This document shows, piece after piece, positions 34,443 to 46,750 of a DNA stretch of 64,000 nt. The notes beneath the pieces were generated by a model. The model saw only the letters and a program-made list of their open reading frames with translations. It made no database searches and had not been told where the DNA came from. Origin of the DNA: Dryocosmus kuriphilus (lineage: Eukaryota > Arthropoda > Insecta > Hymenoptera > Cynipidae); NCBI GenBank assembly GCA_038277395.1, contig CM076189.1:77675421-77739420 (forward strand), read 5' to 3'. The translations under genes and the position numbers were made by a program. The number at the start of each line of letters is the position of its first letter. Positions within the stretch are counted from its first letter, which is position 1.

Positions 34443-35074
34443 TATAATTAACTGGAAAGTTTTCTTCCTAAATTTTCATTTTGATACAATAATTTCCAAA
34501 ATTGTGTAGGAAAACTTGGACAAAAAGTGTCAAAAATTGATACTTTTGTAGGAAAATTATATGCAATAATTGAAATTAAAGAAAAAAAATGAGTAAATGT
34601 CCGTCTTGGTGAAATAATCTATAAATTGCATTGGAAAAATTTAACAAGAATTGGGGCAAATCGCCAATATAGTGGAAAAAAAACTTCGGAAAAAGAAACT
34701 ATGGCAAATGACATTTCGAGATAATTAAAATTATTTTAATCGACAATTTTTGCAAATAAAAGCTAGTGCTAATGGAATTCCGGTAAACTGAGAATCAGGG
34801 ACAATAATTTGGGGAATACTCATGTGCCCCTAAGAGAATTAAAAAAACTAAAGGAAATTTATAACACTTATTGAGAAATTAATGTAACTTAAGGAAAATC
34901 TAGTTAAATAGAGAATTAGGGAAATCAACCAAAATTTAAAAGGAACAAATATTTCTCTTCTTCCATATTTGGAGGTTTTCTAATTTATGAGGCTTTGAAT
35001 TCCGATTAAAGTTTTAAAGCTAATGCTTTGACTTTCTTACAATTTTCACATTACACAATGTAATTTTAAAACGT
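34443..35074. other. Spacer after array A1, paralogous to 55160-55544
   Basis: Non-coding. It aligns with the sequence after array B1 (aattaactgg..tttcc, aatttccaaaattg, aataatttggggaat). The position equivalent to the LINE insertion in copy B is at ~34877-34905 (gagaaattaatgtaacttaagg), uninterrupted here. Confidence 0.7.
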
Positions 35075-36310
35075 TAATGTGCAATAATATTTTCTTAATT
35101 TTCTTTTTCGTGCCATATGGAAAATTTGGATGATTATACACTTTTAGGAGTGAACAATTTAAAATGGAAGCTATTAAGTAAACATTTTTGAGAAAATGTC
35201 CACGCAATATTTCTTAAAAGTAATAATTGTAGTAAACTTTTACACTTACATTCAAAGTAAGCGAAACAAGTCAATGTGAGAAATATAATGTTAGTATAAA
35301 TCTTCATTTTTTTTAAACAGACAGATTGACAAAATATGGATAACTAATTTTTTCTTCAGGGATTATGTTTCTCGATACAGTGTATGCTATGTGTACTCTC
35401 TTTCGTTAATTTTAGCTGATAATGACGCTTTATATATTCTTCAAAAGAATAATGTAAAGTGATGAATATTATTGTACTCAGATTTCGAAATCCTTCGTAT
35501 TCGGTATATTTCTTACATGCAACCTTTAGAAATTCGGAATTATTAAAGATTACAATGTTTGTTAAACGTTTCGTGATACAATCATTAAAAAAAGTGAATT
35601 TTTCTCACCTTTTAAGTTTTTATCTTATGCATAAGAATTCAGTTAATAACACAGAAAAATTTGGATAAAGCTACTTCCTCTATATCCTCAATTTTTTGAG
35701 ACTCAGTTGAATTCCATAGATTTTTTATCTAGATAAGTTAACAAAATTTTTCGACTAAATATATAGAAAGCTTTACTTCTTTCTTATTTTTAAAGTTCTT
35801 TTAACGTATTGTAGATACCTATATAAATTTAGAGACTTAGAGAATTTTCTAATCTTCTTAGAAGAAATCCAGAAACTTAGAAAATTTTGTACAAACTATT
35901 ATTTAGTTAAATTAACAAAACTTGAAGCGACTAATCAAAACAAAATCTTTAAAAGCTTTTTTTAAATTTTCAAGTTTTTTAGAGTAAATTTAGAAATTAT
36001 TCAGAAATCATAAAATTGAAAGGTTTTAAAATATTGTCTAGACTTTCTGCATTGTATAAGAGAAACTTCAATCGGAATAACCACATAAAGAACATTTTCA
36101 GGAAACGTAAAAATTTTTTTTGGACAAATATACGACTTTTAGGAATTTATAAATTCAGAAAGTTAAAAAGTTTTTATAAAATTTTCCCACTGTTTTTTCT
36201 GTATATCTTCGAATCTTATAATTTTCTAATTCAGCTAAAATTTCTGGAAAGCAATTAAAATATCTTAAAATTCTTTAGAATTCCGAAATATTCATTGAAA
36301 AAACTTGATA
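35075..36310 (+). repeat. AT-rich block repeat, copy A
   Basis: The same landmarks as copy C in the same order (gtgccatatggaaaatt, agtgaacaattt, aagcgaaac, gctgataatgacgctttat, gaattccatag, ccgaaatattcattg). No gene. It leads directly into array A2. Confidence 0.85.
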
Positions 36311-38600
36311 TATGTGGAAGTACTTAAGAACAGCTGAGAATCTTTGGAATCTTGTAAGATAATTTTAAATCTTTAAAAAGCCCATAAAATCACTTAAATC
36401 ACTTTACATCTCTTAAAATCCATTAAAATCTCTTTCAATTACTTCAAAATCCATTAAACTCGATACAAATATCTTGAAATCCCTTCAAGTTAATTAAAAT
36501 CACTTGAAATCCTCTGGTATTTTAAAAAATATTTTAGAATGTATTAATAAAATTTTAAATCTTTTCAAAATCCCTCAGAGTTCTTTAAAACCACTTCAAA
36601 TTATTTAAAACAGTTTATATTCACATGAACTACTTTAAAATATCTTTTAGAGCCTTAAAATCTGCTAAAAATTCCCCAAAATAATTTTATTCTCTGGGAA
36701 TACTTTAAGGTTCTTTAAAATTCTTTAAAATCACTTGAAATGTCTTAAAATAAATTCAAATTCTTTAAAACAAGTTAGAATAATTTGAGCTTCTTTAGAG
36801 TATTTAGTAATGCCACAAAATCTCTTAAAATTGCGAAAAATTCTTCAAATTTTCTTAGAATCTTTCAAACTTTCCTTGACATTCCTTGAAGTACGTAAAG
36901 TTCATTCAAAATGACTTGGCATCTCTTGGAAATCCAAAACCTGTTTTAAATTTCCTTAGAATCATTTAATATTACCTAAAAGAACTTCAAATCTCTTCAA
37001 CTTCAATAGAGTCTCTTGACATGTTTCAAAATGTTTTGAAGACCTTTTCAAATGTTTTAAAATCCCTTGAAATTCCTTAAAATGACTTAAAATCTTTTAG
37101 AATACTTTTTATCCTTTTTATATGTTTGACATCTATTAATATATTTTTTAATCTTTTTAAAATCGCCTTATGTTCCTTAGAATCAATTCAGATCACTTGA
37201 AATGCTTTAGAGTATTTTTAAATCCATCAAAATCCTTCGAAATTACTTCATGTTACTTAAAATCGTTTAAAACCACTCCAAATCCTTAAAAATACTTTAT
37301 ATCTGTTTAAAAAAAAGTCTGATGTATCTTTAATATCACCTTAAATTTCTCAAAATGATTTTAAATCACTTTAACTCCCTTAACATATTTTTAATATAGT
37401 AAAATCACTTAAAAATTCTCAAAATTAATTTAAGATCTCTTCATATTCTTCAAGATCTTTTTCAATCCGTTGAATTTCTTCAAATTTTTTCAAACTAAAA
37501 TTATTTTAACATATCTCAATCTCCTACAATCCATTCAAATAAATTTGGTGTTCCTCAGAATCTTTAACGTATCTTTAAATCTCTTTAATCTCGATCGAAA
37601 TACCTTAAAATCAGTTAAAATGGAGCTGAAGTTTTTGAAATTTTGAAAATATTTTTAGGTCCTTCAAAATACCTTCAAATTCCTAGCATCACTTGAAAGC
37701 CCATTAAATCCTTCGAAAATCTTAAAAATACTTTAAAATACTTTGGGATCTGTTAAAATACTTTGAAATATATTTAAAAGCACATCAAATTCTTTAAAAT
37801 CTTTTTTAATTTCTAGACATCTGTTGATATTTGCAAACCTCTTTTAAGATCTGTTAAGATACTATGAGACCGCTTTTAAGTCTCTTAAAATTCTTTTAAA
37901 TCATTTACGTCCCTCGAAATCGCTTGATAGTTCTGAATCACTTTGAAATCTTTCGAAATAACTTGAAATAGCTCGAAATTATTCTAATTCCCTTCAAATG
38001 ACCTAGAAGACCTCAAAATCGTTTAGAATCTATTAAAATTATTTTAGATTAAAAAAATTCTTTTAAAACTATTAAAAGTTAATTGAATCGGAACTTTTAA
38101 AAAGAACTTTCTTTAAAATTTTAAATTTTTTTGGAAAAATATGCGGTGTTTTGAAATTTATAAGTTTAGAAACTGAAACAATCATTACAAAATTTTTTAG
38201 TCTTTATCTAGATATCTTGAAGTCTTGAAAGTTCTTAATTCTATTGAAACTTTTAGAAACCAGTTAAAATATATTTAAATTCTTTAACATTCCGAATTAT
38301 TCATTGAAAAAACTAAAAATCTGTGAAAATACTTAAGAATCCTATGAGACGCTTTGGAATCTTTGAAAATAGTTTAAAATATAAAGAATGATTTAAAATA
38401 ACTTTAACTGCTTAAAAATACTTTGTAGTGCCTTAAAATTGCAGGAAAATACCCAAAAATCGCTTGAAATCCCTCAAAATCCTGCAGGGTTTCTCTGAAA
38501 TTCTTTTAAATCCTCCCTATTCTTTCGAAATGACTCGAAATCTTGTGAAAATGATGAAACTGTTTTACGTTCTTTAAAAATCCTTTAAAATAACTTAAAT
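36310..38600 (+). repeat. CTTAAAATC-type array A2 with a ~2-kb higher-order unit
   Basis: Short words at ~10-bp spacing, as in the other arrays. The junction sequence (tttataa..ttagaaa, then ..ttctgtatatcttcgaa.., then ccgaaatattcattgaaaaaact) occurs at ~36180-36310 and again at ~38150-38320. So block end plus array has repeated in tandem with a period near 2.0 kb. The second unit's array start matches array C at 6700-6830 (tttctctgaaat, tctttcgaaatgactcgaaat). Confidence 0.75.
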
Positions 38601-38936
38601 CCTGTTTGTACCTGATTTTATCTACGATACTGATAACCACCAACACATTTAATGATTTCTTCGTTGAGAAAACCAGAATACCTGCCATCTGTTCCAACGA
38701 AATAATTTTGTGCTTTTTTTCTTCAAAAAATACTTTTGAACCATTTTATACATTTAAAACCTGGTTTTATTTTTAATTAATATTTCAGAATTTTCCTCCA
38801 CATGTTTGAAACTACATTTCTCTCTTCATAATTATGAAAAACTGAAACAATAACTATAACCTCATAACTTATTGTAACGTCCTTGATATAATTCTCCTAA
38901 CATACATAAAAAAAGTAGCGCGATGAATGGGGAGAA

Positions 38937-39480
38937 GAAATGAACCAAGAAATTAAGAGGTAAATGATCGAGCTTAGAAAAGAAGTGAGAAAAAGGGAAG
39001 AAGTAAGGGAAAACTTAGAAAAAAGGATACAAGGATTAGAACAAAATCCAGAAAAGCAGGAACAGATCAATAAGAAGGTAGAAATTTGGGGAGAGGATGG
39101 ATAAGATAGGAAGCTCAAATCGGAACCTTAGAGGAGAGGGAACTGTGTATGCTGATAAAGAAAGGCTGAAAAAATAGTGAGAAGAACAAGAAGTAAGATA
39201 AATAGGAAAGAAGAAGGAATATAGTGATAAAGAGCTTAAAATTAGAGGAAAAACAATTGAGGGAAGAATTGGAGGATGTGTTAAAGGTGAAAAACGCGGA
39301 GGTGTAAATAGAGGAAATTTAAAGGTTAGGTAAGGAAGTGGGAAGAGGAGGGCAAATAGTACTGGTTAAATTAAAGAACGGAGATGATAAGCGGGAAGCG
39401 ATGACCAAGAAGAGAGCGTTACATAGAAGGTCGGAAATAATAGAGGATGATTTGGCGTGGTGGGACAGGAATATGTAGTA
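38937..39480 (+). pseudogene. LINE ORF1 remnant (coiled coil)
   Basis: After an early stop the plus strand reads a heptad-rich Glu/Lys/Leu segment (KREEVRENLEKRIQGLEQN), like the coiled coil of the ORF1 at 4.2-5.2 kb. A basic stretch with RGGQIVLVKLKN-type text follows near 39350. Multiple stops. Confidence 0.5.
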
Positions 39481-41850
39481 AAAAATAGAAAAATAACAGT
39501 AGTGTAATGAAAAAAGGGAAAAAGATCTTGGGTTATGTAAGGAAGAAAACAGATAAATGGTGTATGGTTGGATTGGGACGACGAAAGTGGAAGGGTAGTA
39601 AAATGTAAGATATTACTGCAAGGGCTGAAAGGGACAGATGGGATATAAGAGATTGTAGGGAATTGGAGGAGACGAGAAATGAAGGAACGAAAGAATGGAA
39701 GTTATGCTACCGGAATATAGCAGGCTTGGAAGTAAATGGTAAGGAATTCTTAAGACATTTAGAAGAGCGGGAAATCGTAGTAACATTGGAAACGTGGCTA
39801 GATCAAAGGGAATGGGAGATAGTAACGGGAATGTTACCAAAGGGTTACATATGGAAGGAGCAGCACGCAAAGAGGAGGAATAAAAAATGAAGAGCAATGA
39901 GAGGATTGTTGATTGGTATAAGAAAGGGAATAATGACAAGGATCAAGGGCATGCAAGAGAGGAAAGCAGAAGCAGAAGGAGTTAGAGTGCAGGAGGTGAA
40001 GTTGGGAGCAGAGAGGTGGAAGACAGTAGGGGTATATGCAGCGCGTATATGCAGGAGAAATCTGAGAAGATAATAGAATTAATGGGAAAAAATGAAGAAA
40101 GAATCAGTTTTAAAATGGTAGGAGATTTTATTTCGAGAACAGGATCAAAATTATGTAGAGAATGGGGGGAAGAGAGGAGAAGAATGGCCCAAGAAAAGGC
40201 ATTGAACGGGGAAGGGAAGAAGTTGTTAAACAGCATAGCAGAGATGGGATTGTTTATCTTAAATGGAAATAAAATAGGGGATGAGGAGGGAAATCTAAAA
40301 GCGACGAGGAAGAAGAGGAACGGTGATCGAAAGTGTGATAATGGACGATAAAATAAGAGGAAACATTGGGAAACTAGATGTAGAGGAACATATATATCCA
40401 GATTATTTTCCAATAATAGTTATATTGAAGAGAGAAAAGGGGAGTGAAGATAAGAATGAAAAGAAGGTAAAGTTAAGATGAATAAGCAGAGGAGGTTAGT
40501 CAATGGAAGTAAAAGAATAATTTAAGCAAAAGGCAAAGAATATGAAAATGGGTGTGAGAAATGTGAACGATAAAATGCAAATAAGGGTGGGAGAGTCAAA
40601 AAGACTATTAGACGTCACAATTATAAATGTAGTTAGGGAAGCAGGGAGAAGAAATAGGTAGGATGTGGAATGTAAAGGGAAGAAGGAGGTGAGAAAGAAT
40701 TAAGAATATGGAGAAAAGAGGAAAGTAGTATAGAGGAATATAGTAAGAAAAAGAAGGAGTTTACTGGGATGTGTGACAGAATAAGAGAGAAGGAAGATAG
40801 AAAATTCAAAGAAGAGGCAGAGAATGCTTGGACGAAGGAAGAGGTTGGAAAGTAGTAAATAAAGGAAGAAAAATGTTGCATTTACTAGGAGGTGTAAAGA
40901 AGAAGCATAGGAAAGAAAAAAGAGGGATGGGAAGAGACGAGGAAGAGGGCATAACGAGGGAAAAAATAAGCAAGATATTATAATTATTGAAAGATGCTAA
41001 GACACCTGGGATATATGGAACTCTAAATGAATTCTGGAAATACGGGTGGGAGCGGGAACTGAAGGAATATGCACGTATAATGTGCAATAGACAATGGAGA
41101 AGAGAGGGCTGGTCAGAATTATGGAAGGAAGGAATAGTCGCGCAAATAGTGAAAGAATGAAAAGGTGTGGAGGTTAAAGACTATAGGGGAGCGGCGCTAA
41201 TGCCATTTTTAAACAAGCTATTTGTGACTGATTTATGGGAGAGTTTGAAGAAGGAGTTTGAGGGAAAAAAGATAGAGCCAGTGACTCAAGAAGGTTTTAG
41301 GAAAGGAATGGGATTGCTGGATAATAGTAAATAAAAGGATTGAAATGGTGAAAGGGGGGATGATAGCAATGTTCGTGGACTAAAAAGCGTCATTTTACGC
41401 ACTGGACTGAGATGATATAGAAAAAATTATGTTGAGAAATGGGATAAGAGGGTTCATAGTAAATAGAACTTCGGAAATTTTTGCAGAGACTAAAAGCAAG
41501 TTAAAGGTAGGAGACCAAGTTTGAGGTAGTTTATGGTTAGCGACAGGAGTAAGAGAGGGTTGTTGCTTGAGCCCATTTTTACCTAAAACATTAATATCGG
41601 ATCTTGAAGATGACATGAAAAGAAAAGGCTGGGCAGTAGTTATGATGTTAAAAGGGAAGACATATGTCTTAGCACACGCAGATGATATAGTAAACATGGC
41701 TGAGAACGAAAAAGGGATGGCGCGCTTAATTATAGGATCGGAGAAACATACGAATTCGAAAAAGTTGAAAATAAGTGTAGAAAAGACAAAGATAATGAGG
41801 CTTAGAAAAGAAGGGGGAGAGAAGAAAATAAAGAGGATGAAGGGAGGGTG

Positions 41851-43180
41851 TACGAGGGCCTACCCAAAAGAAACCGAACTGATGTTGTGGGGAGCGGAGT
41901 TGTTATAGTACCGGGTCTTTACCGGTAGGTGCGTGTAGAGGCACTTTTCATCAGTTAGTATGCCAACTGCTATCACTGTCTAAGGTTGCATTTGGTGTGT
42001 GTAATTTTTTTTGTGACTGTTGCTTTGCGCGATTGTCGTTTTTTGTGATGGTTGATTTTTGTGATCAGCGTGCCAACGTGAGGTTTTGCTTCCTGCTCGG
42101 GAAAACGGGCACAGAAGCTCTTCAAATGTTAAAAACGGCCTACAAGGATGATGCTATGGGAGAAACTCAAGTGTTCGAGTGGTTTTCTCGTTTTAAAAGT
42201 GGGGAAATGTCAATTGACGACCAACCTCGCTCTGGACGTCCTTCGACGGCCCGAACCGACGAAAATGTTGAAAAAATTCATGAAATTATCCTGGAAGATC
42301 GACGAAGGACCATCGAATAAGTTGTGGAGAAATCTGGCGTGAGTTGGAGTTCAGTACAGATAATTCTAAGTGAAGATTTGGGGATGAGAAGGGTGGCTGA
42401 AAAATTTTTTCCTCGACTGCTGACTGCAGAGCAAAAACAAGGCCGCTTGCAAGCATGCTCTGCTTTGAAGGAGGAATTCCAAAATGATCCAAACTTTTTT
42501 TCCAAGGTCATAACAGGTTACGAATCGTGGTGTTATGGATACGATCCAGAAACTAAGCAACAGTCAAGTCAATGGAAGACTCAAAATTCGCCTCGCCCTA
42601 AAAAAGCTCGTCAGGTGAGGTCAAACATTAAGACGATGCTCATTTGTTTTTTCGATGTGAGAGGAGTCGTCCATTCAGAATTTGTTCTACCGGGTCAGAC
42701 AGTTAATCAGGCATTTTACCTGGAAGTCTTGAAAAGATTGCGCAACAGTTTACGACGGTAAAGGCCTGATTTGTGGCAGTCGGGGGACTGGTTTTTCCAC
42801 CACGACAACGCCCCTGCTCACACAGCTCTTTCTGTGCGCCGATTTTTGACCAAAAATAGCATGGCCACTGTTCCTCACCCACCCTATTTACCCCATTGAG
42901 CCCCCTGTGACTTTTTTTTATTCCCCCGAATGAAAAGGGACATGAAAGGAAAGCGTTTTGCGGACGTAGCTGAAGTGAAGGAAAAAAACGACGGAGGCGC
43001 TGTCAAGCATCACAAAAGAGGAATTCAAAAAATTTTTCGAACAATGGAATAAAAGATTAGATAAGTGTATTGTCTCCAATGGAGAGTACTTTGAAGGAGA
43101 TTAAATGTTTTTTGTAGAAAAAAATCAAAATAATAACTTTGTACAAAAGTAGTTCGGTTTCTTTTGGGTAGGCCCTCGTA
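41851..43180 (+). mobile_element. mariner element, DD34D, copy 2
   Basis: 1,330 bp with TIRs of about 30 bp (TACGAGGGCCTACCC... and the inverse ...GGGTAGGCCCTCGTA), including the TA duplication at both ends. Same family as 9526-10853, opposite strand, and nearly collinear with it along the whole length. Inserted in the LINE between the YADD region and its C-terminal part. Confidence 0.95.
42048..43104 (+). pseudogene. mariner DD34D transposase, four inactivating lesions
   Basis: Collinear with the transposase at 9600-10655. Lesions seen by comparing the two: TAA at 42318-42320 (GAA in the other copy), TAA at 42759-42761 (AAA there), TGA at 42896-42898 within the third catalytic motif region, and a one-base insertion in an A-run (seven A at 42982-42988 against six). 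The first catalytic motif is TGYESW, so Asp is replaced by Tyr. HHDNAPAH is intact. Conversely, it keeps the CGA codon (after STA) that is TGA in copy 1. Confidence 0.92.
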
Positions 43181-44186
43181 AATATGGAGGAAGTAAAGGA
43201 GTCAAATATTTGGACTGAACCTTGCGATTCAATAGAGACCGTAGGGCTCACATCAGAGAAGAGATAAGAAAAGCAGTAGTATAATAAAGCAGATATGAGG
43301 AATAGGAAAAAGAAGTTTCAATAAAGATTAGAGAAGGACAATAGTGATGTTTGATATGCTGATTGGGCCGGCATTATTCTACGGAACAGAGTTATGGGGA
43401 TGGAAGGAAAGGTAAGATATTCAAAGTTTATCATGTGTTCATATAAGGTGGACGCTAGTAATAGACTAGAGGACACCGGGATATATTGTGAAAGAAAAAG
43501 CACAAAGGACAAATTGAGCACTAGGGCGGGAAAGAGGGCATTGACGTTTGATGAGAAGCTGAGATATAAAAGGAGACGGCAGTAAGCGATGGAATGCTTG
43601 AGAGAGATGGAGGAAGGTAGTGCGATGGGGATAGAATTAAAGAGATGGTGGAAGTAAAGGATGGAGTTCTTTGGGAACAGTTATATTGGAGATGTAAATG
43701 GAGTAAGGTACGAAGAGCTGAAAAAAACAGTTAAAGCTAATTAATAGGAAGATGCGGGTTGATTGAGAAAACAAAATATAATATGTGGCACAAGGTGATA
43801 AAAATGGGAGGGCTAGCAAGGTATTTGAAAAAGGTTTGTGGTAAGGGGAGGTTGACAAGAAGAGCAAGACTTAGTTTGGGACACGAAGTAAGGGAAGAGG
43901 CAGGAGAAAAGAAAGTGCAGAATATGGCAGTGGAAAGATGAAACTTAGGAGCATGTTTAGGACAGATGTAGAAGAGGGACGGAACAGAAAGGGAGTTCGC
44001 AAGGGAGTGTGAAAAGAACTTACTGGAGGAAGCTTTGGGTGAAGAATGGATGAGGGGTTCAAAAGAAGTTAGATGAATGAGTGTGGTGGGGCAGTGTGAG
44101 TAAATGTGAAGAATTGGAAGGGGGTTTAATTAAAATGGAACTGAGATAAGGCGGATATTAAGTAAATTAAGTTGCGACTTCGTTTC

Positions 44187-44216
44187 TCTTGCTCTCTCTC
44201 TCTCTCTCTCTCTCTC
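44187..44216. repeat. (CT)n microsatellite
   Basis: About 14-15 CT units, followed by gatcgttctcgtgcgctctcg. It lies just beyond the LINE 3' end. Confidence 0.9.
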
Positions 44217-44535
44217 GATCGTTCTCGTGCGCTCTCGTTCACTCGCTAGATCATTCGCCCATTATTTTCAGTTTTAATTTGAGCCAGAATATAAAATATT
44301 GGTAAAAGTACAGATATAGGGATTATGTGTGTAATTTTCAAATACGTGTAGATGGTAATTTTAAGTAAGGTAATGTGTGGTATGGTAAGAGAAGGAAGTT
44401 ATATAAACACTGAGAGGAATATTATTAAATAAAGAATAAAAATATAATAAAAAGAAATATATTCTATATAACCTTTAGTTTCTATCCAGCATGCTGGTAC
44501 TGGCACTCCAAATTTTCTAAACAATTTTAGACCAT
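44217..44535. other. Spacer without gene
   Basis: AT-rich sequence; nothing recognised. Confidence 0.5.
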
Positions 44536-44539
44536 GAAA

Positions 44540-44860
44540 CGAAGAACGAAGAACGAAAAAGACTTTGAGGAACTTTAAGGAATTTGAAGAAATTCGAGAA
44601 ATTTTAGGGAATTCACAATTCGAGAAGTTTAAAGGAGTTCGAAGCATTTCAAGGATTTTTAAGGTCTTTTTGGGAATTTATTGTATTCCAGTGAAGTTCT
44701 AGGGTTACTAAAATTCTTTGCATTTATTTACTTATTTTTAGAATTTCACAAATTCCTTGAAACACTTAAAAATGTTGAAACTACTAAAATTCCTTGAATT
44801 CCTTAAAACTTTTTGAATTCTTTGAACTACTTGAAATTCCTTGAAATTCTTTGAAAGATG
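44540..44860. repeat. Inverted pair of short CTTGAAATT-type arrays
   Basis: 44560-44660 carries the repeat words in reverse (ggaatttgaagaaattcgag). 44745-44855 carries them forward (ttccttgaattccttaaaac). This is the only place in the window where the array appears in both orientations, forming a loose palindrome about a ~85-bp centre. Confidence 0.65.
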
Positions 44861-44867
44861 GGGGGTC

Positions 44868-44992
44868 AGTTTCCCCATTGCCCGTTTCCCAAGAAACTTT
44901 TTTCCCAACGTACTCTTTTCCCAATCAGAACTTTTCCCAACAGGACTTTTTTCCAAAAATTATGTTTTCGCAAAGAGACATTTTTCCCAAAT
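44868..44992 (+). repeat. Degenerate ~17-18-bp tandem repeat with TTTCCCAA cores
   Basis: The core tttcccaa recurs at roughly 44885, 44902, 44918, 44934 and 44982, separated by gaaac/gtact/cagaact/caggact-type spacers. It follows the inverted array. Confidence 0.7.
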
Positions 44993-45029
44993 AAAAAATT
45001 TGATAAGGTCTTACAAATACAAACAGTGC

Positions 45030-45232
45030 TCATTCTATTTAAAATTTGACATAGTATCCTACTTTCTTCAAATATGTAAGAACATCATCTTCATGCAAGT
45101 ATCTGTGATGGGCATCGACTATAGGGATGCTCATTTTAACTAAAATTTAATATAGAATCTAACGTTCCTTAAATATGTAAGTACATCATATTCATGCAAG
45201 TATCTGTGATAGGCTTCGACAATAGTATCTAT
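45030..45232. repeat. Two-copy ~101-bp tandem repeat overlapping degraded coding sequence
   Basis: cattctatttaaaatttgac (45031) and cattttaactaaaatttaat (45132) begin two units that both continue to atgcaagtatctgtgat. Read on the minus strand, both units give the same text (HRYLHE.DVLTYL), so a piece of the Polinton-side ORF (45331-45140) was duplicated. Confidence 0.7.
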
Positions 45233-45693
45233 CTTCTCCTCTCTTTCTCTTCTTGTTTTGTCTTGACCTTTTCTTATACGCTGACCCAACTGAACTTGAC
45301 GCAGCATAATTTCGGTATCTCTAATTTGCAATACAGCCCCAAGTACAAAAAAAAGTTGAAAACATATAGTGGGAGCTGTGTTGAATGTTCCGTCGACTCA
45401 CCAAAGGTCGCATTTGAAGAGACTTAACAAATTCTCCACGGTCGCCAAAACCAAAATGTACTGCCGTTGAAGGTTTGCGTGTACTGTTGGTGTATTTGTC
45501 GTCAATCCAATATATGAAGCGGGTTGGATGTCGTCTTTCGTAAACGAGAGGTTGAAACTTGCTTTCTTAGGTTTACGCGATCGGGCAATTCTACCAAAAT
45601 TTCTGCAATAATATGGAAAGAAAGAAGCAATTGTATTTACTGGATTTCGGAAGAAAAGTTTACTGGAAATTACGTTCAGTACCTGGCGGTTGA
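45140..45693 (-). pseudogene. Degraded ORF region downstream of the integrase
   Basis: An open piece at 45331-45140 is Arg/Glu-rich (RIRKGQDKTRREREEKIDT), followed by YHRYLHEYDVLTYL. It probably belongs to the same Polinton-type unit as the integrase, but I cannot name it. 45340-45690 holds nothing recognisable. Confidence 0.35.
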
Positions 45694-46375
45694 TTACATA
45701 ACTGGTTTATATATCGGGCTGTTGTGTGAACTATCAATAAGTAACCACTTTACATAGACTGCATTTCCACGTTTCTTGATTACTTTTTCCATAAGGTATA
45801 CCTCTGAATGCTTAACTTTGAGAAGTTCCTGTTCACAGAATCCGCCAGCTTTAATTTTTTCTTGATTGTCCATTAGCTTGTACGTTACTGAATTGATGGG
45901 TATGACCTGAGTCACAGTGAATATTCCTGTTTTCTATTTGGGAGTCTATCCTTTCACAAAGACATGCTGTACATCCAGACTCGAAATCTGCCATCAACTT
46001 TGAACCTTGCTCTCTTCGTTCTAAATATATTCCGCAGCTCTTTGAAGCTTTGCAAGGGTTCCTCTTCATCCTCAGCAGTAACATCTCTAGGCTTCATATT
46101 GATTGATCGACATTTTGTATCGTTGCGCTCGGACATGGCCGCAGATAAAATGCTTATCCACTTGTAATTACTTTTCAAAGGAAATTGTGGCCACATTTTG
46201 TTTTTGAGAATGCGATTAAGTCGTTCACAGATTGAAGCCTTTATATTAGTAAGCACTGAGTAGGAATTAAACCCATACTCTTGCGTAAAATTTTTTATGG
46301 GTGAATTATGAAATTCTTTGCCTTTGTCAGTGTGCATAGCTTTTGGTATACCACCATGTGCCAGTACGGATTTCA
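45694..46375 (-). pseudogene. Polinton-type integrase, C-terminal part with chromodomain
   Basis: The minus strand from 46375 gives the second half of a DDE integrase core: GGIPKAMHTDKGKEFHNS (second Asp), then SICERLNRILKNKMW, with the catalytic Glu position in an ERLNR motif, and then TKCRSINMKPRDV. After a frameshift, the C-terminal part (45915-45694) shows VTYKLMDNQ, EQELLKVKHSEVYLMEKVIKKRG and VYVKWL, typical of the chromodomain end of Polinton/Maverick integrases (F54H12.3-like). The other half of the gene lies at 51003-51240, beyond a 4.6-kb insertion. Confidence 0.8.
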
Positions 46376-46383
46376 TTGCCGAA

Positions 46384-46750
46384 TAGGCTGGGGCGAAAAA
46401 CCAACATTGTGCGTCCAGGAAACGCCCGGGTGCGGAAAAGTGGCCTAGTTCAATCCGAAAATCAGCGCACTTAGAAATTTTGAAATCGGATAATATCTTC
46501 AGTCTGTTCTTTGAGGGTGGAATCGCGAAATTTCACTAAAAAACACTTAAATTTAAGGTTTTGCAAAAATGGGCTTAAAATCGATACCAGTGCATTCCAA
46601 GGGTGACTTTACGATGAAACGTCATCAAAGGGTACTTAAAGGTCCGTACCGAGTCGCCAAAGTCATCCCATGCCATTCCTCATGGAGGGGGAAATGGTTC
46701 AAAATTGCGTATTTTCGAGTAAAGCGCTTAAATACTTGTGCGGTCCCTGG
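46384..46750. repeat. Left TIR of the 4.6-kb element
   Basis: Matches the inverse of 50638-51002 along its whole length, e.g. gataatatcttcagtctgtt, gcaaaaatgggcttaaaat and catcaaagggtactta are all mirrored. Differences are scattered substitutions. Confidence 0.9.

Larger units (their letters stand above)
39663..43950 (+). pseudogene. LINE ORF2 remnant (endonuclease + RT), split by mariner
   Basis: The endonuclease start reads CYRNIAGLEVNGKEFLRHL (CYWNIAGL in the 55.6-kb copy); the DFNARTG motif has decayed to DFISRTG near 40122. RT blocks: WSELWKEGIVAQIVKE (41110), VKDYRGAALMP, TQEGFRKGMG, and the active-site region as LAHADDIVNMAENEKG at ~41670, so the Tyr of YADD is His while both Asp remain. 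A mariner then interrupts; the C-terminal part resumes at 43185. Dozens of stops and shifts. Confidence 0.75.
38890..44150 (+). mobile_element. Old purine-rich LINE, interrupted by a mariner
   Basis: A strongly purine-biased plus-strand element of the same family as 55.5-59.2 kb, with ORF1 (38937-39480) and ORF2 (39663-43950). It contains a complete mariner at 41851-43180. More decayed than the 55-kb copy: nearly every domain has stops. The 3' end is near 44150; no clear tail or target duplication is visible. Confidence 0.75.

Noticed and set aside
45694..46375. Integrase as part of a second LTR retroelement
   Set aside because: No LTR, protease or RT nearby; the chromodomain-type C-terminus and the KGKEF/ERLNR motifs fit Polinton-type integrases better.
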